DNA of 6,497 bases from Ruminiclostridium sp. (GCA_017550775.1 JAFZOA010000564.1:1-6497); one strand, 5' to 3'. Positions 1-5,181 are shown, numbered from the stretch's first letter. Numbers and translations: made by a program. Notes: generated from the letters alone by a model not told the origin.

Positions 1-1395
1 GACTATCAGCGCCTTGTCGTCCCACAGGAAGACCTTCTGGACGAACGTATTCAGCACCTGTCGCATAAGACCGTCGGACGCGCTCTCGGCAGCACGGAGC
101 CGCTCGAACCAGCGGATTATTTCTGCGCGTGTCGGAATGTGGGCGGCGGTGAGCTTTGCGGAAAACAGCTCTTCTTCAAGCTCGGACTTCTGCAATTCAA
201 GATTATCGAGCTTATCCAGGAGAGCCTGCGTCTTATGTTCCAGAAGCATATCCACGATGCCGCTCTGCTTACACTTGATAGCCTCTATCTTCTTTTCAAG
301 CTCTGATACGCGGTCAACTTCCATTGACGCGGTATAAGCTGCTATGACCTTATCTGCGAGCTTTTCCTTGTTCGCTTCCATATTCAGCAGGTCAAGCACC
401 TGATCGGAGACGAACCATTCTATGAAACTCTTGCGTTCTGACTTCTTCCCGCACTTCCCGGTTTCGAGCTTGTGAGAACGACACTTGTAGTAGTGGTGCT
501 GTTCTCCATTCGTCGATGTGCCGCCGACTGCGATCATAGGCTCACCGCACACGCCGCAGAACAGCTTCCCGGCAAGATAATACTCGACCTTAGCCCTTGT
601 ACGTGCAGGGGCTCTTTTTGTACGCTCTACAAGCTTCTGGACCTTATCAAATGTATCACGGTCTATCAATGCGGGACAGCCTCCTTCGATAACGATGTCT
701 TCGTAAGAATACACGCCGATATATTTTTTGTTTACGAGCATATTGTCGAATGTCGAGACCTGGAACTTCCTTCCGGCGCGTGTGCGGTATCCTCTCTCGT
801 TGAGGTAATCGGCGATCTGTTTCTTTCCCTTACCGTCGGCATACATACGGAATACTATGCGCGGGATCTCGGCGGTCGCGTCGTCGATATGCAGCTTCTT
901 ATCCTCTCCCCACTTGTAGCCGAGAGGCGGGGGAGCTCCTACGGACTGACATTTCAGAGCCGATTCCCGCATACCGCGCTTTGTCTTCTGCCCGAGCTCG
1001 GCGCTGTAGAACTCCGCCATAGCCTCAAGCATCGCCTCGGTTATGATACTTTCGGGGGTATCGGAAAGAGCTTCTGTCGCGGAGATCACCTACACACCAT
1101 TCTGACGCAGCTTCATCTTATAGAATGAGCTGTCGTAACGGTTTCGGGAGAAACGGTCGAGCTTGTACACGAGAACATACTGGAAGAGCTCTTTGGAGCT
1201 GTCCGAGATCATCTTCAGGAACTCCGGGCGGTTTGCGGTCTTTGCGGACTTTGCACGGTCGATGTACTCTCCGATTATCGTATAGCCTTCTCGTAAGGCG
1301 AACTCACGGATAACTCGTATCTGTCCTTCTATGGACTGTTCTGTCTGCCTGTCGCATGAGTAACGGGCATATATTACGGCTTTTTTCTCTTGCAT
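1..1395 (-). pseudogene. Large serine recombinase (phage integrase), interrupted by one in-frame TAG; 3' end beyond window
   Basis: Site-specific recombinase expected to integrate and excise the phage between attP and attB through a 5'-phosphoserine intermediate. The N-terminal resolvase domain starts at ATG 1395, behind a GGAGG (1405-1409) with 9-nt spacing. It carries the motif YARYS with the nucleophile Ser13, then RPEF at 56-59 and KLDRFSR at 78-84. At codon 102 (1090-1092) there is a TAG where relatives usually have Lys or Arg in the context GVKVISA; an AAG-to-TAG change is the simplest explanation. My translation beyond it stays in the same frame, without another stop, to base 1. It shows the recombinase domain (about 150-260), a zinc ribbon (Cys280, Cys283, Cys305, Cys315) and a coiled coil (about 360-411). 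465 codons are visible; the family is usually about 450-600. The stop leaves a 101-residue piece lacking most DNA-binding parts. Sequencing error or amber suppression are the alternatives to a true nonsense mutation. The family call is very secure. Confidence 0.9.
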
Positions 1396-1428
1396 AAAAA
1401 ACCACCTCCATGATATATTATGATAACG

Positions 1429-1457
1429 TTGACAATTTCATAGAGATGTGGTATAAT
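1429..1457 (+). promoter_or_regulatory. Consensus sigma-A promoter pointing right, between integrase and repressor
   Basis: TTGACA at 1429-1434, a 17-nt spacer, and TATAAT at 1452-1457, preceded by TGG so it is also an extended -10. Every consensus base is present. The expected start is near 1464. No protein gene lies downstream on this strand: transcription would meet a terminator at 1506-1541, just before the convergent repressor gene. It therefore probably makes a short non-coding RNA. Its -10 lies inside the left arm of the inverted repeat at 1444-1498. Confidence 0.75.
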
Positions 1458-1498
1458 ATATGAGTCTTAGGGTGTTGGTGTTTTATTATACCACATCT
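1444..1498. repeat. Perfect 15-bp inverted repeat with 25-bp spacer, promoter -10 in each arm
   Basis: The left arm AGATGTGGTATAATA (1444-1458) is exactly repeated in reverse complement at 1484-1498. Because each arm contains TGGTATAAT, the repeat places extended -10 elements facing each other on opposite strands. It could be an operator for a dimeric regulator of both promoters, an RNA hairpin in a read-through transcript, or, since it is about 55 bp long and beside a serine integrase gene, an attachment-type site. The sequence alone does not decide between these. Confidence 0.8.
1485..1490 (-). promoter_or_regulatory. Possible extended -10 promoter for the integrase gene
   Basis: On the minus strand the right arm of the inverted repeat reads TGGTATAAT, an extended -10 whose transcript would start near 1478 and run about 80 nt to the integrase start at 1395. 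There is no convincing -35: the hexamer at 17-nt spacing reads ATGAGA. The site faces the strong rightward promoter, so the two would interfere. The assignment rests on the -10 and on the position upstream of the integrase. Confidence 0.4.
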
Positions 1499-1505
1499 AT
1501 TAAGT

Positions 1506-1541
1506 CCTCTCATCGGTGGCCGCCGGTGAGGGGATTTTTTT
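1506..1541 (+). terminator. Strong rho-independent terminator, rightward
   Basis: An 11-bp stem (1506-1516 with 1523-1533, two G-T wobbles) closes a 6-nt loop and is followed by A and seven T residues. The T tract exists only on the plus strand, so the terminator acts on rightward transcription. For leftward transcription from the repressor the hairpin is followed by ACTTAA and should terminate poorly, so repressor transcripts could run on into the integrase gene. Confidence 0.85.
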
Positions 1542-2373
1542 ATCCGGCGATCCCGATAACCTTACCTGCACATTTTATAAAATCGCCCTCAGTGAAAACT
1601 ATATCTTTATAGTCACTGTTTACGGAGATCAAGCGGTCTCCACCGTATTGCTTGATATATCCCTGTCCATTCACTACAAAGATACCCGTCTCACCGATAT
1701 TTACGCGGTCTTGTATCTTTACCAGTACAATATCGTTGTCATGATAGATCGGCTCCATGCTGTTACCATAGATTGTGACTGCAAAGTCAGCCTCGTTCGC
1801 TTCGGGAGTGTCGGGTATGTCTATCTCGTCCCATTCGTCGCGGTCTTCGAGGTCGAAGCCGAAACCGGCAGAGGCTTTATATTCGCTGTGTTTTATCTTG
1901 ATAGTATGGGTGGGCTTTGATTTATTAAATTTGAAATCCTTTATACGCCTGTTTTTTAGTTCATATAACTTGAATTTAAGGTACTCGGTAGTGCTTTCAT
2001 TTAACTCAATTATGTCATCTGGGGAAATTTCAAGAGATCCATCGGGGTATTCAAGAAGCATATATTCTTCTTCATGGGCTTCCGTAATTACAATACGGTA
2101 GCCCATCTTATTTAATTTATGCTCAAATTCTGCTTCCCACATTGTAGATTCTACAGGAGCTGGGTCAAACCACAAATCGACGCCCTCTATAAGTTCTGAA
2201 CTTGATATGTTAAAAACAGCTGCTATTTTTACTATGTTTGCCCATGATGGGGAAACAATACCTTTTTCGTATTTTGAAATAGCTGCGCTTTTTAGCCCTA
2301 ATGAAGTAGCTAATTGTTCTTGTGTCATTTTTCGTTCTTTTCTTAAAACTTTTATTTTCTCACCTATATACAT
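1540..2373 (-). CDS. CI-type phage repressor: XRE helix-turn-helix plus LexA-like S24 peptidase
   Basis: Lysogeny repressor of 277 aa, predicted to hold the early promoter off by binding the operators at 2395-2505. The N-terminal XRE domain (about 6-60) has the helix-turn-helix in MTQEQLATSLGLKSAAISKY. The C-terminal LexA/S24 domain shows the catalytic Ser205 in YGNSMEP and Lys241 in GYIKQ. The sequence SAGFG gives a typical Ala169-Gly170 cleavage site, so RecA-stimulated self-cleavage and SOS induction are expected. It starts at ATG 2373 behind GGGGGTGA with 7-nt spacing. Base composition is uneven: about 45-58% GC in the C-terminal part against about 22-40% in the N-terminal part, with the change near 1920 (residue about 151, in the linker), suggesting modular exchange. 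It is convergent with the short transcription unit at 1429-1541 and divergent from the cro-like gene. Confidence 0.95.
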   Translation of the reverse strand: MYIGEKIKVLRKERKMTQEQLATSLGLKSAAISKYEKGIVSPSWANIVKIAAVFNISSSELIEGVDLWFDPAPVESTMWEAEFEHKLNKMGYRIVITEAHEEEYMLLEYPDGSLEISPDDIIELNESTTEYLKFKLYELKNRRIKDFKFNKSKPTHTIKIKHSEYKASAGFGFDLEDRDEWDEIDIPDTPEANEADFAVTIYGNSMEPIYHDNDIVLVKIQDRVNIGETGIFVVNGQGYIKQYGGDRLISVNSDYKDIVFTEGDFIKCAGKVIGIAG

Positions 2374-2392
2374 AAAATCACCCCCAATTTAT

Positions 2393-2421
2393 ATTTTATC
2401 TTACAAAGACAAAAAAATCAA
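2393..2421 (-). promoter_or_regulatory. Repressor (cI) promoter, leftward
   Basis: On the minus strand TTGATT (2416-2421), 17 nt and TAAAAT (2393-2398) form a near-consensus promoter ending 20 nt upstream of the repressor start. Its -10 and spacer overlap the operator at 2395-2413, so repressor or Cro bound there should shut this promoter, as at lambda PRM. The start predicted from the -10 leaves a leader of only about 14 nt that just contains the ribosome binding site. Confidence 0.7.
2395..2413. promoter_or_regulatory. Operator 1 (over the repressor promoter)
   Basis: The half-sites TTTATCTT and AAGACAAA are separated by ACA. They match the fully symmetric operator at 2485-2505 in 7 and 6 of 8 positions. 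The site overlaps the -10 of the leftward repressor promoter, which fits autoregulation or Cro-mediated shut-off. It is the weakest match of the three. Confidence 0.6.
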
Positions 2422-2455
2422 GACTTTTTTATAATATTTTAAAAAATTTTTATAA

Positions 2456-2474
2456 AATGTCTTGACAAGATAAT
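2456..2474. promoter_or_regulatory. Operator 2 (over the -35 of the early promoter)
   Basis: The half-sites AATGTCTT and AAGATAAT are separated by GAC. The right half is identical to the consensus half-site and the left matches 6 of 8. It covers the TTGACA at 2462-2467, so a bound repressor would block polymerase at the early rightward promoter. Confidence 0.65.
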
Positions 2475-2490
2475 CGCGTTGTGATATTAT
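2462..2490 (+). promoter_or_regulatory. Early rightward promoter (for cro and the early operon)
   Basis: TTGACA (2462-2467), a 17-nt spacer and TATTAT (2485-2490). Transcription should start near 2497 and reach the cro-like GTG at 2524 after a 27-nt leader holding GGAGG at 2511-2515. Operators lie on both its -35 and -10, so it should be tightly repressed in the lysogen. No other strong plus-strand promoter was seen before 4603, so it probably serves the whole early operon. Confidence 0.85.
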
Positions 2491-2505
2491 CTTTATAAGA
2501 TAATA
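2485..2505. promoter_or_regulatory. Operator 3, perfect palindrome over the -10 of the early promoter
   Basis: TATTATCTT and AAGATAATA are perfect 9-bp inverted half-sites around TAT. The site coincides with the -10 (2485-2490) and the expected start near 2497. Being fully symmetric, it is probably the highest-affinity site of the set. Which protein prefers it (CI or Cro) cannot be read from sequence. Confidence 0.75.
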
Positions 2506-2523
2506 CGAAAGGAGGAATTTCCG

Positions 2524-2715
2524 GTGAAGATAAGTAAAGAGAAAATAGAACTCATTGCCGCTCGACAGGGGCTATCATCTAAAGAACTATCTGAAAGATG
2601 CGGAATATCGAGACAAAACTTATCGACCATTAAAACCAGAGGAACTTGTAATACAACCACCGCCTTTAAGATATGTCGTGCGCTGAAATGCGATGTATCT
2701 GCGATAACTGATTAG
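2524..2715 (+). CDS. Cro-like XRE family DNA-binding protein
   Basis: A protein of 63 aa that is almost entirely a helix-turn-helix domain: LSSKELSERCGISRQNLSTI (17-36) gives both helices, with the recognition helix around SRQNLSTIKTRG. By position (first gene after the divergent operator region, opposite the CI repressor) and by size it is the lytic-side Cro equivalent, expected to bind the same operators and turn down repressor synthesis. It has no cleavage or oligomerisation domain. The start is GTG 2524, set by GGAGG at 2511-2515 with 8-nt spacing. It ends in two consecutive TAG codons (2713-2718), which indicates that TAG is read as stop here. The DNA-binding assignment is firm; the Cro role is inferred from context. 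Confidence 0.88.
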   Translation: MKISKEKIELIAARQGLSSKELSERCGISRQNLSTIKTRGTCNTTTAFKICRALKCDVSAITD

Positions 2716-2734
2716 TAGAAAGTGAGGGCAACAC

Positions 2735-3496
2735 ATGAACGAGATCACAGTATTCAACAATACCGAGTTCGGCTCGGTAAGGACAATTGAGGTAGGCGGC
2801 GAGCCTTACTTCGTGGGGAAAGATGTAACAGATATCCTCGGTTACAGTAATGCTCGTGATGCACTTATTAATCACGTTGATGAGGATGACAAGAATACCG
2901 TCGCGATTTACGACGGAAACAAAGGAAACCCCAATCAGACTATTATTAACGAGAGCGGACTGTACAGTCTGATAATGTCAAGCAAGCTCCCGAAGGCAAA
3001 GGAGTTCAAGCGCTGGGTAACAGCTGAGGTGCTTCCGACGATACGCAAGCACGGCGCGTATATGACAGATGAAACATTACATAGAGCGCTTACAGAGCCG
3101 GATTTTCTCATTCAACTTGCGACACAGCTTAAAGAAGCCAAAGAACAGAACAAGGCTCTTGAGGTCAAGGTTTCATCTCTCACTGTGGACAAACAGATAA
3201 TGCAGCCGAAGGCCGATTACTTTGATGAGCTTGTTGACAGAAACCTGCTTACTGGTATTCGGGAGACCGCGAAAGAGTTACAGGTCAAGCCAAAGGTGTT
3301 TGTGAACTTCCTGCTTGAAAAGAAATATCTTTACCGCGATAACAAGGGCAAGCTAATGCCGTATGCAAAGCACGTTGAGACGGGTTTGTTTGAACTCAAA
3401 GAGTTCACGAACGATAAGACAGGATTTTCAAGCACTCAGACTTTTATAACGCCTAAGGGCAAGGAGACATTCAGGCTTTTGCTTATCGGAAAGTGA
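2735..3496 (+). CDS. Phage antirepressor, Bro-N plus ANT (KilAC-type) domains
   Basis: A protein of 253 aa with the standard two-domain layout. The N-terminal Bro-N domain (about 4-105) is recognisable by FVGKDVTDILGYSNARDAL, by NESGLYSLIMSSKLPKAKEF and by KRWVTAEVLPTIRKHGAYM. A charged, probably helical linker (125-155) follows. The C-terminal ANT domain (about 160-250) has LLTGIRETAKEL, FVNFLLEKKYLYRD and a TFITPKGKE ending. Members of this family antagonise phage repressors or act as DNA-binding early regulators, so here it is expected to counter the CI protein. ATG 2735 follows GTGAGGG with 6-nt spacing, 19 nt after the cro-like stop, in one operon. Full length, no damage seen. Confidence 0.93.
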   Translation: MNEITVFNNTEFGSVRTIEVGGEPYFVGKDVTDILGYSNARDALINHVDEDDKNTVAIYDGNKGNPNQTIINESGLYSLIMSSKLPKAKEFKRWVTAEVLPTIRKHGAYMTDETLHRALTEPDFLIQLATQLKEAKEQNKALEVKVSSLTVDKQIMQPKADYFDELVDRNLLTGIRETAKELQVKPKVFVNFLLEKKYLYRDNKGKLMPYAKHVETGLFELKEFTNDKTGFSSTQTFITPKGKETFRLLLIGK

Positions 3497-3506
3497 GGTG
3501 ACAATC

Positions 3507-3959
3507 ATGGCTGAAAACAAGAGATTCCGGGACTCAGCAACTCCCGAGGAACGCAGTATCATACTGGAACGTCTGAAGAACGGCGACAGCGCTCCCCGCA
3601 TAGCGTTCGATATGGGGCTCACGTTAAAAGTCGTATGTGATATCCGCAATGAGGCGCTGGAACGCGGGGAGATCACGCTCCCGCCCGAAGAGAGACCGGG
3701 GCTTACCTCGTTTAAGGTACAGCAGTATTGCATAGCAAACAATCTGTTTAACCGCGGCAGCTATGAGCGGTATGAGCGTATGCTTGAACTAGCAGGCAAG
3801 GGTTTCCCGGTACACGATATCGCCACGATGATATGGATATGCTCGGAAACCGACAAGCACGCGGAGGAGATCGAGCAGGATCTTCGGGCGATGATCCCGG
3901 ATGCAGCTGAAAGGAGTGAGGAGTATGCCGATCAGAGCGGTTTATCCCCGGCAACGTGA
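3507..3959 (+). CDS. Hypothetical early phage protein with one or two helix-turn-helix-like segments
   Basis: A 150-aa protein I cannot assign to a named family. ATG 3507 is preferred over the in-frame GTG 3498 because GAGGTG (3495-3500) lies 6 nt before the ATG and would overlap the GTG; the preceding antirepressor stop is part of this ribosome binding site. Residues about 13-50 (RLKNGDSAPRIAFDMGLTLK and following) look like a homeodomain-like helix-turn-helix. A second stretch at about 91-127 (LAGKGFPVHDIATMIW and following) has the same spacing of a Gly turn and an Ile-Ala pair, which suggests a duplicated DNA-binding unit. The C-terminus is acidic. Position after the antirepressor fits an early transcriptional or replication-related regulator, but this is inference. 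Confidence 0.8.
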   Translation: MAENKRFRDSATPEERSIILERLKNGDSAPRIAFDMGLTLKVVCDIRNEALERGEITLPPEERPGLTSFKVQQYCIANNLFNRGSYERYERMLELAGKGFPVHDIATMIWICSETDKHAEEIEQDLRAMIPDAAERSEEYADQSGLSPAT

Positions 3960-4149
3960 CAGACCGGTAGTTATTAAAACTACGATAGGTAACGCCCGTG
4001 AGCGGTATGAGGCGATGCGGAAAGGAAAGCCGGTACCGCCGAAACAGAACGTGAGAAGACTGCCCGATGATGTTGTCGAGACTTTTCTTGACCGGCTCGC
4101 AGCGGTGCTTGCCGAAGAGTATAGGAAGGATGTAGGTGAAAACACATGA
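3925..4149 (+). CDS. Small basic hypothetical protein of the early operon
   Basis: A 74-aa protein, not recognised. ATG 3925 is chosen because GGAG (3913-3916) lies 8 nt upstream; the in-frame ATG 3901 has no such site. Its start overlaps the previous gene by 35 nt in another frame, and its stop overlaps the next start (ATGA at 4146-4149), so it is translationally coupled on both sides. The N-terminal half is basic (RQRDRP, RERYEAMRKGKP); the C-terminal half is a predicted amphipathic helix (DDVVETFLDRLAAVLAEEYR). No membrane segment, cysteine pair or catalytic motif is visible. Confidence 0.72.
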   Translation: MPIRAVYPRQRDRPVVIKTTIGNARERYEAMRKGKPVPPKQNVRRLPDDVVETFLDRLAAVLAEEYRKDVGENT

Positions 4150-4358
4150 CACGCAGACAGTACATAGCGGCAGGGATCGTCGGAGCGGCACTGTTCACCC
4201 TGATCTATATCGTTCCGGCATTGGCAGAACAAAGAGACCTGACCCCGAGTATTATTCTCGGCGCAGTGTGTCTCACAGTAATGGCAGGATGCGTCCTGTT
4301 CGGAGATTTACAGGAAATAACTCCCGATGAGGAGTGCAAAGAAAGGAATTTACCATGA
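4146..4358 (+). CDS. Small membrane protein with two hydrophobic segments
   Basis: A 70-aa protein, not recognised by family. After a short basic start (MTRRQ) comes a hydrophobic segment at about 6-27, a short acidic and polar turn (EQRDLTP), a second hydrophobic segment at about 34-53, and a charged tail. This predicts a helical hairpin with both ends inside. ALA before Glu28 also resembles a signal peptidase site, so a cleaved leader followed by one membrane helix is an alternative. The ribosome binding site AGGTGA lies 6 nt before ATG 4146. The gene shares ATGA overlaps with both neighbours. An early-operon membrane protein could act in exclusion or host alteration, but nothing in the sequence proves it. 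Confidence 0.72.
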   Translation: MTRRQYIAAGIVGAALFTLIYIVPALAEQRDLTPSIILGAVCLTVMAGCVLFGDLQEITPDEECKERNLP

Positions 4359-4603
4359 ATAACAACACAATCAAAGACGAAACCCCGTTCCTCTCTTTCG
4401 GTCTGGAAGAGCTCGGTATCTGCTACAAAGAGGTCGCAAAGCTCGCGAGCGCGTCGCTTACGATCGTAGCAGAGGGAGACGACAGAGAAAAGCCCCGCGA
4501 GAAGGCTCTCTTCAAGCTCGCAGGCGTTCTCAAGGGTCAGATCGAGATACGCAGGGACGCAGAGTCGAGGCTTATGGACGCGGTAAAGAGCGCGGAAGAA
4601 TAA
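4355..4603 (+). CDS. Small hypothetical charged protein, last gene before the palindromic element
   Basis: An 82-aa protein of unknown family, probably soluble and largely helical, rich in Lys, Arg and Glu (EGDDREKPREKALFKLAGVL; EIRRDAESRLMDAVKSAEE). ATG 4355 overlaps the stop of the membrane protein gene as ATGA and follows AAAGGA; an in-frame GTG at 4334 inside the previous gene is less likely. The gene ends in TAA three bases before the nested inverted repeat at 4606-4701, where much of the transcription may stop. Confidence 0.72.
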   Translation: MNNNTIKDETPFLSFGLEELGICYKEVAKLASASLTIVAEGDDREKPREKALFKLAGVLKGQIEIRRDAESRLMDAVKSAEE

Positions 4604-4605
4604 AG

Positions 4606-4639
4606 AAAAAAGCCCTTACAGCAACGGCGCCGCAGAGCT
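4606..4639 (-). terminator. Rho-independent terminator, leftward
   Basis: In the minus-strand transcript AGCTCT (4639-4634) pairs with AGGGCT (4616-4611), with one G-T wobble, around an inner GC-rich stem-loop, and the transcript continues into six T residues (4611-4606). The outer stem is short and the loop is large, so efficiency is uncertain. Confidence 0.5.
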
Positions 4640-4655
4640 TAAATGAAATCTTGAC
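4606..4655 (-). ncRNA. Candidate short antisense RNA of about 50 nt
   Basis: Defined by the leftward promoter at 4662-4690 and the terminator ending in the T tract at 4611-4606. It has no reading frame of note. It is fully complementary to the 3' end of the early mRNA just after the stop at 4603, or to the leader of read-through mRNA upstream of the PcfK-like gene. It could therefore alter folding of the nested hairpin or control continuation into the next genes. It is inferred from promoter and terminator geometry only. Confidence 0.4.
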
Positions 4656-4661
4656 ACTTTC

Positions 4662-4690
4662 ATTGTATCACAAACACTCGGCGCTGTCAA
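4662..4690 (-). promoter_or_regulatory. Near-consensus sigma-A promoter pointing left
   Basis: On the minus strand TTGACA (4685-4690), a spacer of exactly 17 nt, and TACAAT (4662-4667), with the expected start near 4655. The genes on both sides are on the plus strand, so the promoter runs against the operon. A minus-strand terminator follows within 50 nt, so the product would be a short RNA. Confidence 0.65.
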
Positions 4691-4721
4691 GGGCTATTTT
4701 TACGGAAAGGACCAATACCCT

Positions 4722-5168
4722 ATGACACAGACTAACAAAGACAGCCTTTCGGCGTTCTTCGCAAAAGACAAGAAGCGGGACAGCTTCCGGAAGACTATAG
4801 AAGATTATGTTATATGGCAGCTCTCGGCTCTGCCCGATGAGGCACTTGCCGACACGACAGCCGATGAGATTATAAAAGGTGTCTTCGATATGAAGAAGAT
4901 ATGCCAGAAAGTGATATCCGAGGCGCAGAAACAGAAGTCCGGCAGCTCGGCGGCACTTGCGAGCTGGGACGTGTTCTGGATCGTATGCAAGGAACTTCAC
5001 ATAGACGGACTCCTTAAGCAGGAAGATACCCTGGGCTTTGTCCCGGACGGTTTCTCCAAGAGTGTATCCGTCGAAGTGCATGCGCCTGCAAAACCGGAAG
5101 AAAAAATTGCAAGCGATTGCAAAAATACTCCGTTCTCTGTCGATATCGACAGTCTGTTCGATGATTGA
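4722..5168 (+). CDS. PcfK-like protein
   Basis: A 148-aa protein that resembles the PcfK family, small proteins encoded next to PcfJ in conjugative plasmids such as pCF10, in integrative elements and in clostridial prophages. Their biochemical role is not established. The resemblance lies in SFRKTIEDYVIWQLSAL (21-37), an internal helical region, and ASWDVFWIVCKELHIDG (80-96), which matches the family pattern of a Val-Phe segment before an acidic patch. The C-terminus ends in an acidic-hydrophobic tail (DIDSLFDD), which may be a partner-binding tip. ATG 4722 follows a GGAAAGGA at 4704-4711 with about 10 nt between. The gene overlaps or abuts the PcfJ-like gene, which supports the call. The family match is by eye and moderate. 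Confidence 0.65.
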   Translation: MTQTNKDSLSAFFAKDKKRDSFRKTIEDYVIWQLSALPDEALADTTADEIIKGVFDMKKICQKVISEAQKQKSGSSAALASWDVFWIVCKELHIDGLLKQEDTLGFVPDGFSKSVSVEVHAPAKPEEKIASDCKNTPFSVDIDSLFDD

Positions 5169-5181
5169 GGGGGCGGTGAAT

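Larger units (their letters stand above)
1464..1541 (+). ncRNA. Candidate short RNA of about 78 nt
   Basis: This is the segment between the expected start of the consensus promoter at 1429-1457 and the end of the intrinsic terminator at 1506-1541. It contains no reading frame with a ribosome binding site. Its 5' end is complementary to the 5' leader of any integrase transcript started at the opposed -10, and its 3' end just reaches the repressor stop codon. Antisense control of the integrase leader, or simply shielding the region from read-through, are possible roles. It was inferred only from promoter and terminator geometry. Confidence 0.4.
4606..4701. repeat. 96-bp nested inverted-repeat element
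   Basis: Three nested inverted repeats share nearly one centre (about 4653-4655). The outer arms are 4606-4617 (AAAAAAGCCCTT) and 4689-4701 (AAGGGCT, one extra A, TTTTT). The middle pair is GCGCCG 4627-4632 with CGGCGC 4679-4684, and the inner pair is AATGAAA 4642-4648 with TTTCATT 4658-4664. On the plus strand it could fold into one long interrupted hairpin ending in T residues, acting as an operon-end terminator or attenuator before the PcfK-like gene. It also holds a complete minus-strand promoter and terminator. A small mobile repeat with terminal inverted repeats is another reading; no target duplication was recognised. Confidence 0.65.

Noticed and set aside
472..1128. 218-codon plus-strand reading frame
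   Set aside because: It lies fully opposite the integrase, has no family-like features, and the minus-strand frame reads as a clear recombinase.
1460..1541. Short peptide starting at ATG 1460 within the short RNA unit
   Set aside because: The ATG lies upstream of the expected transcription start, has no ribosome binding site, and the frame runs through the terminator.
3498..3506. GTG 3498 as start of the 150-aa protein
   Set aside because: It is part of the GAGGTG ribosome binding site that serves ATG 3507.
4651..4679. Plus-strand promoter from TTGACA at 4651-4656
   Set aside because: The hexamer at 17-nt spacing reads ACACTC, so no acceptable -10; the TTGACA here is part of an inverted repeat with the minus-strand -35.
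5161..5181. ATG 5161 as start of the PcfJ-like protein
   Set aside because: No ribosome binding site upstream; GAGGGGG at 5167-5173 fits GTG 5182 with 8-nt spacing. The extra seven residues cannot be fully excluded.
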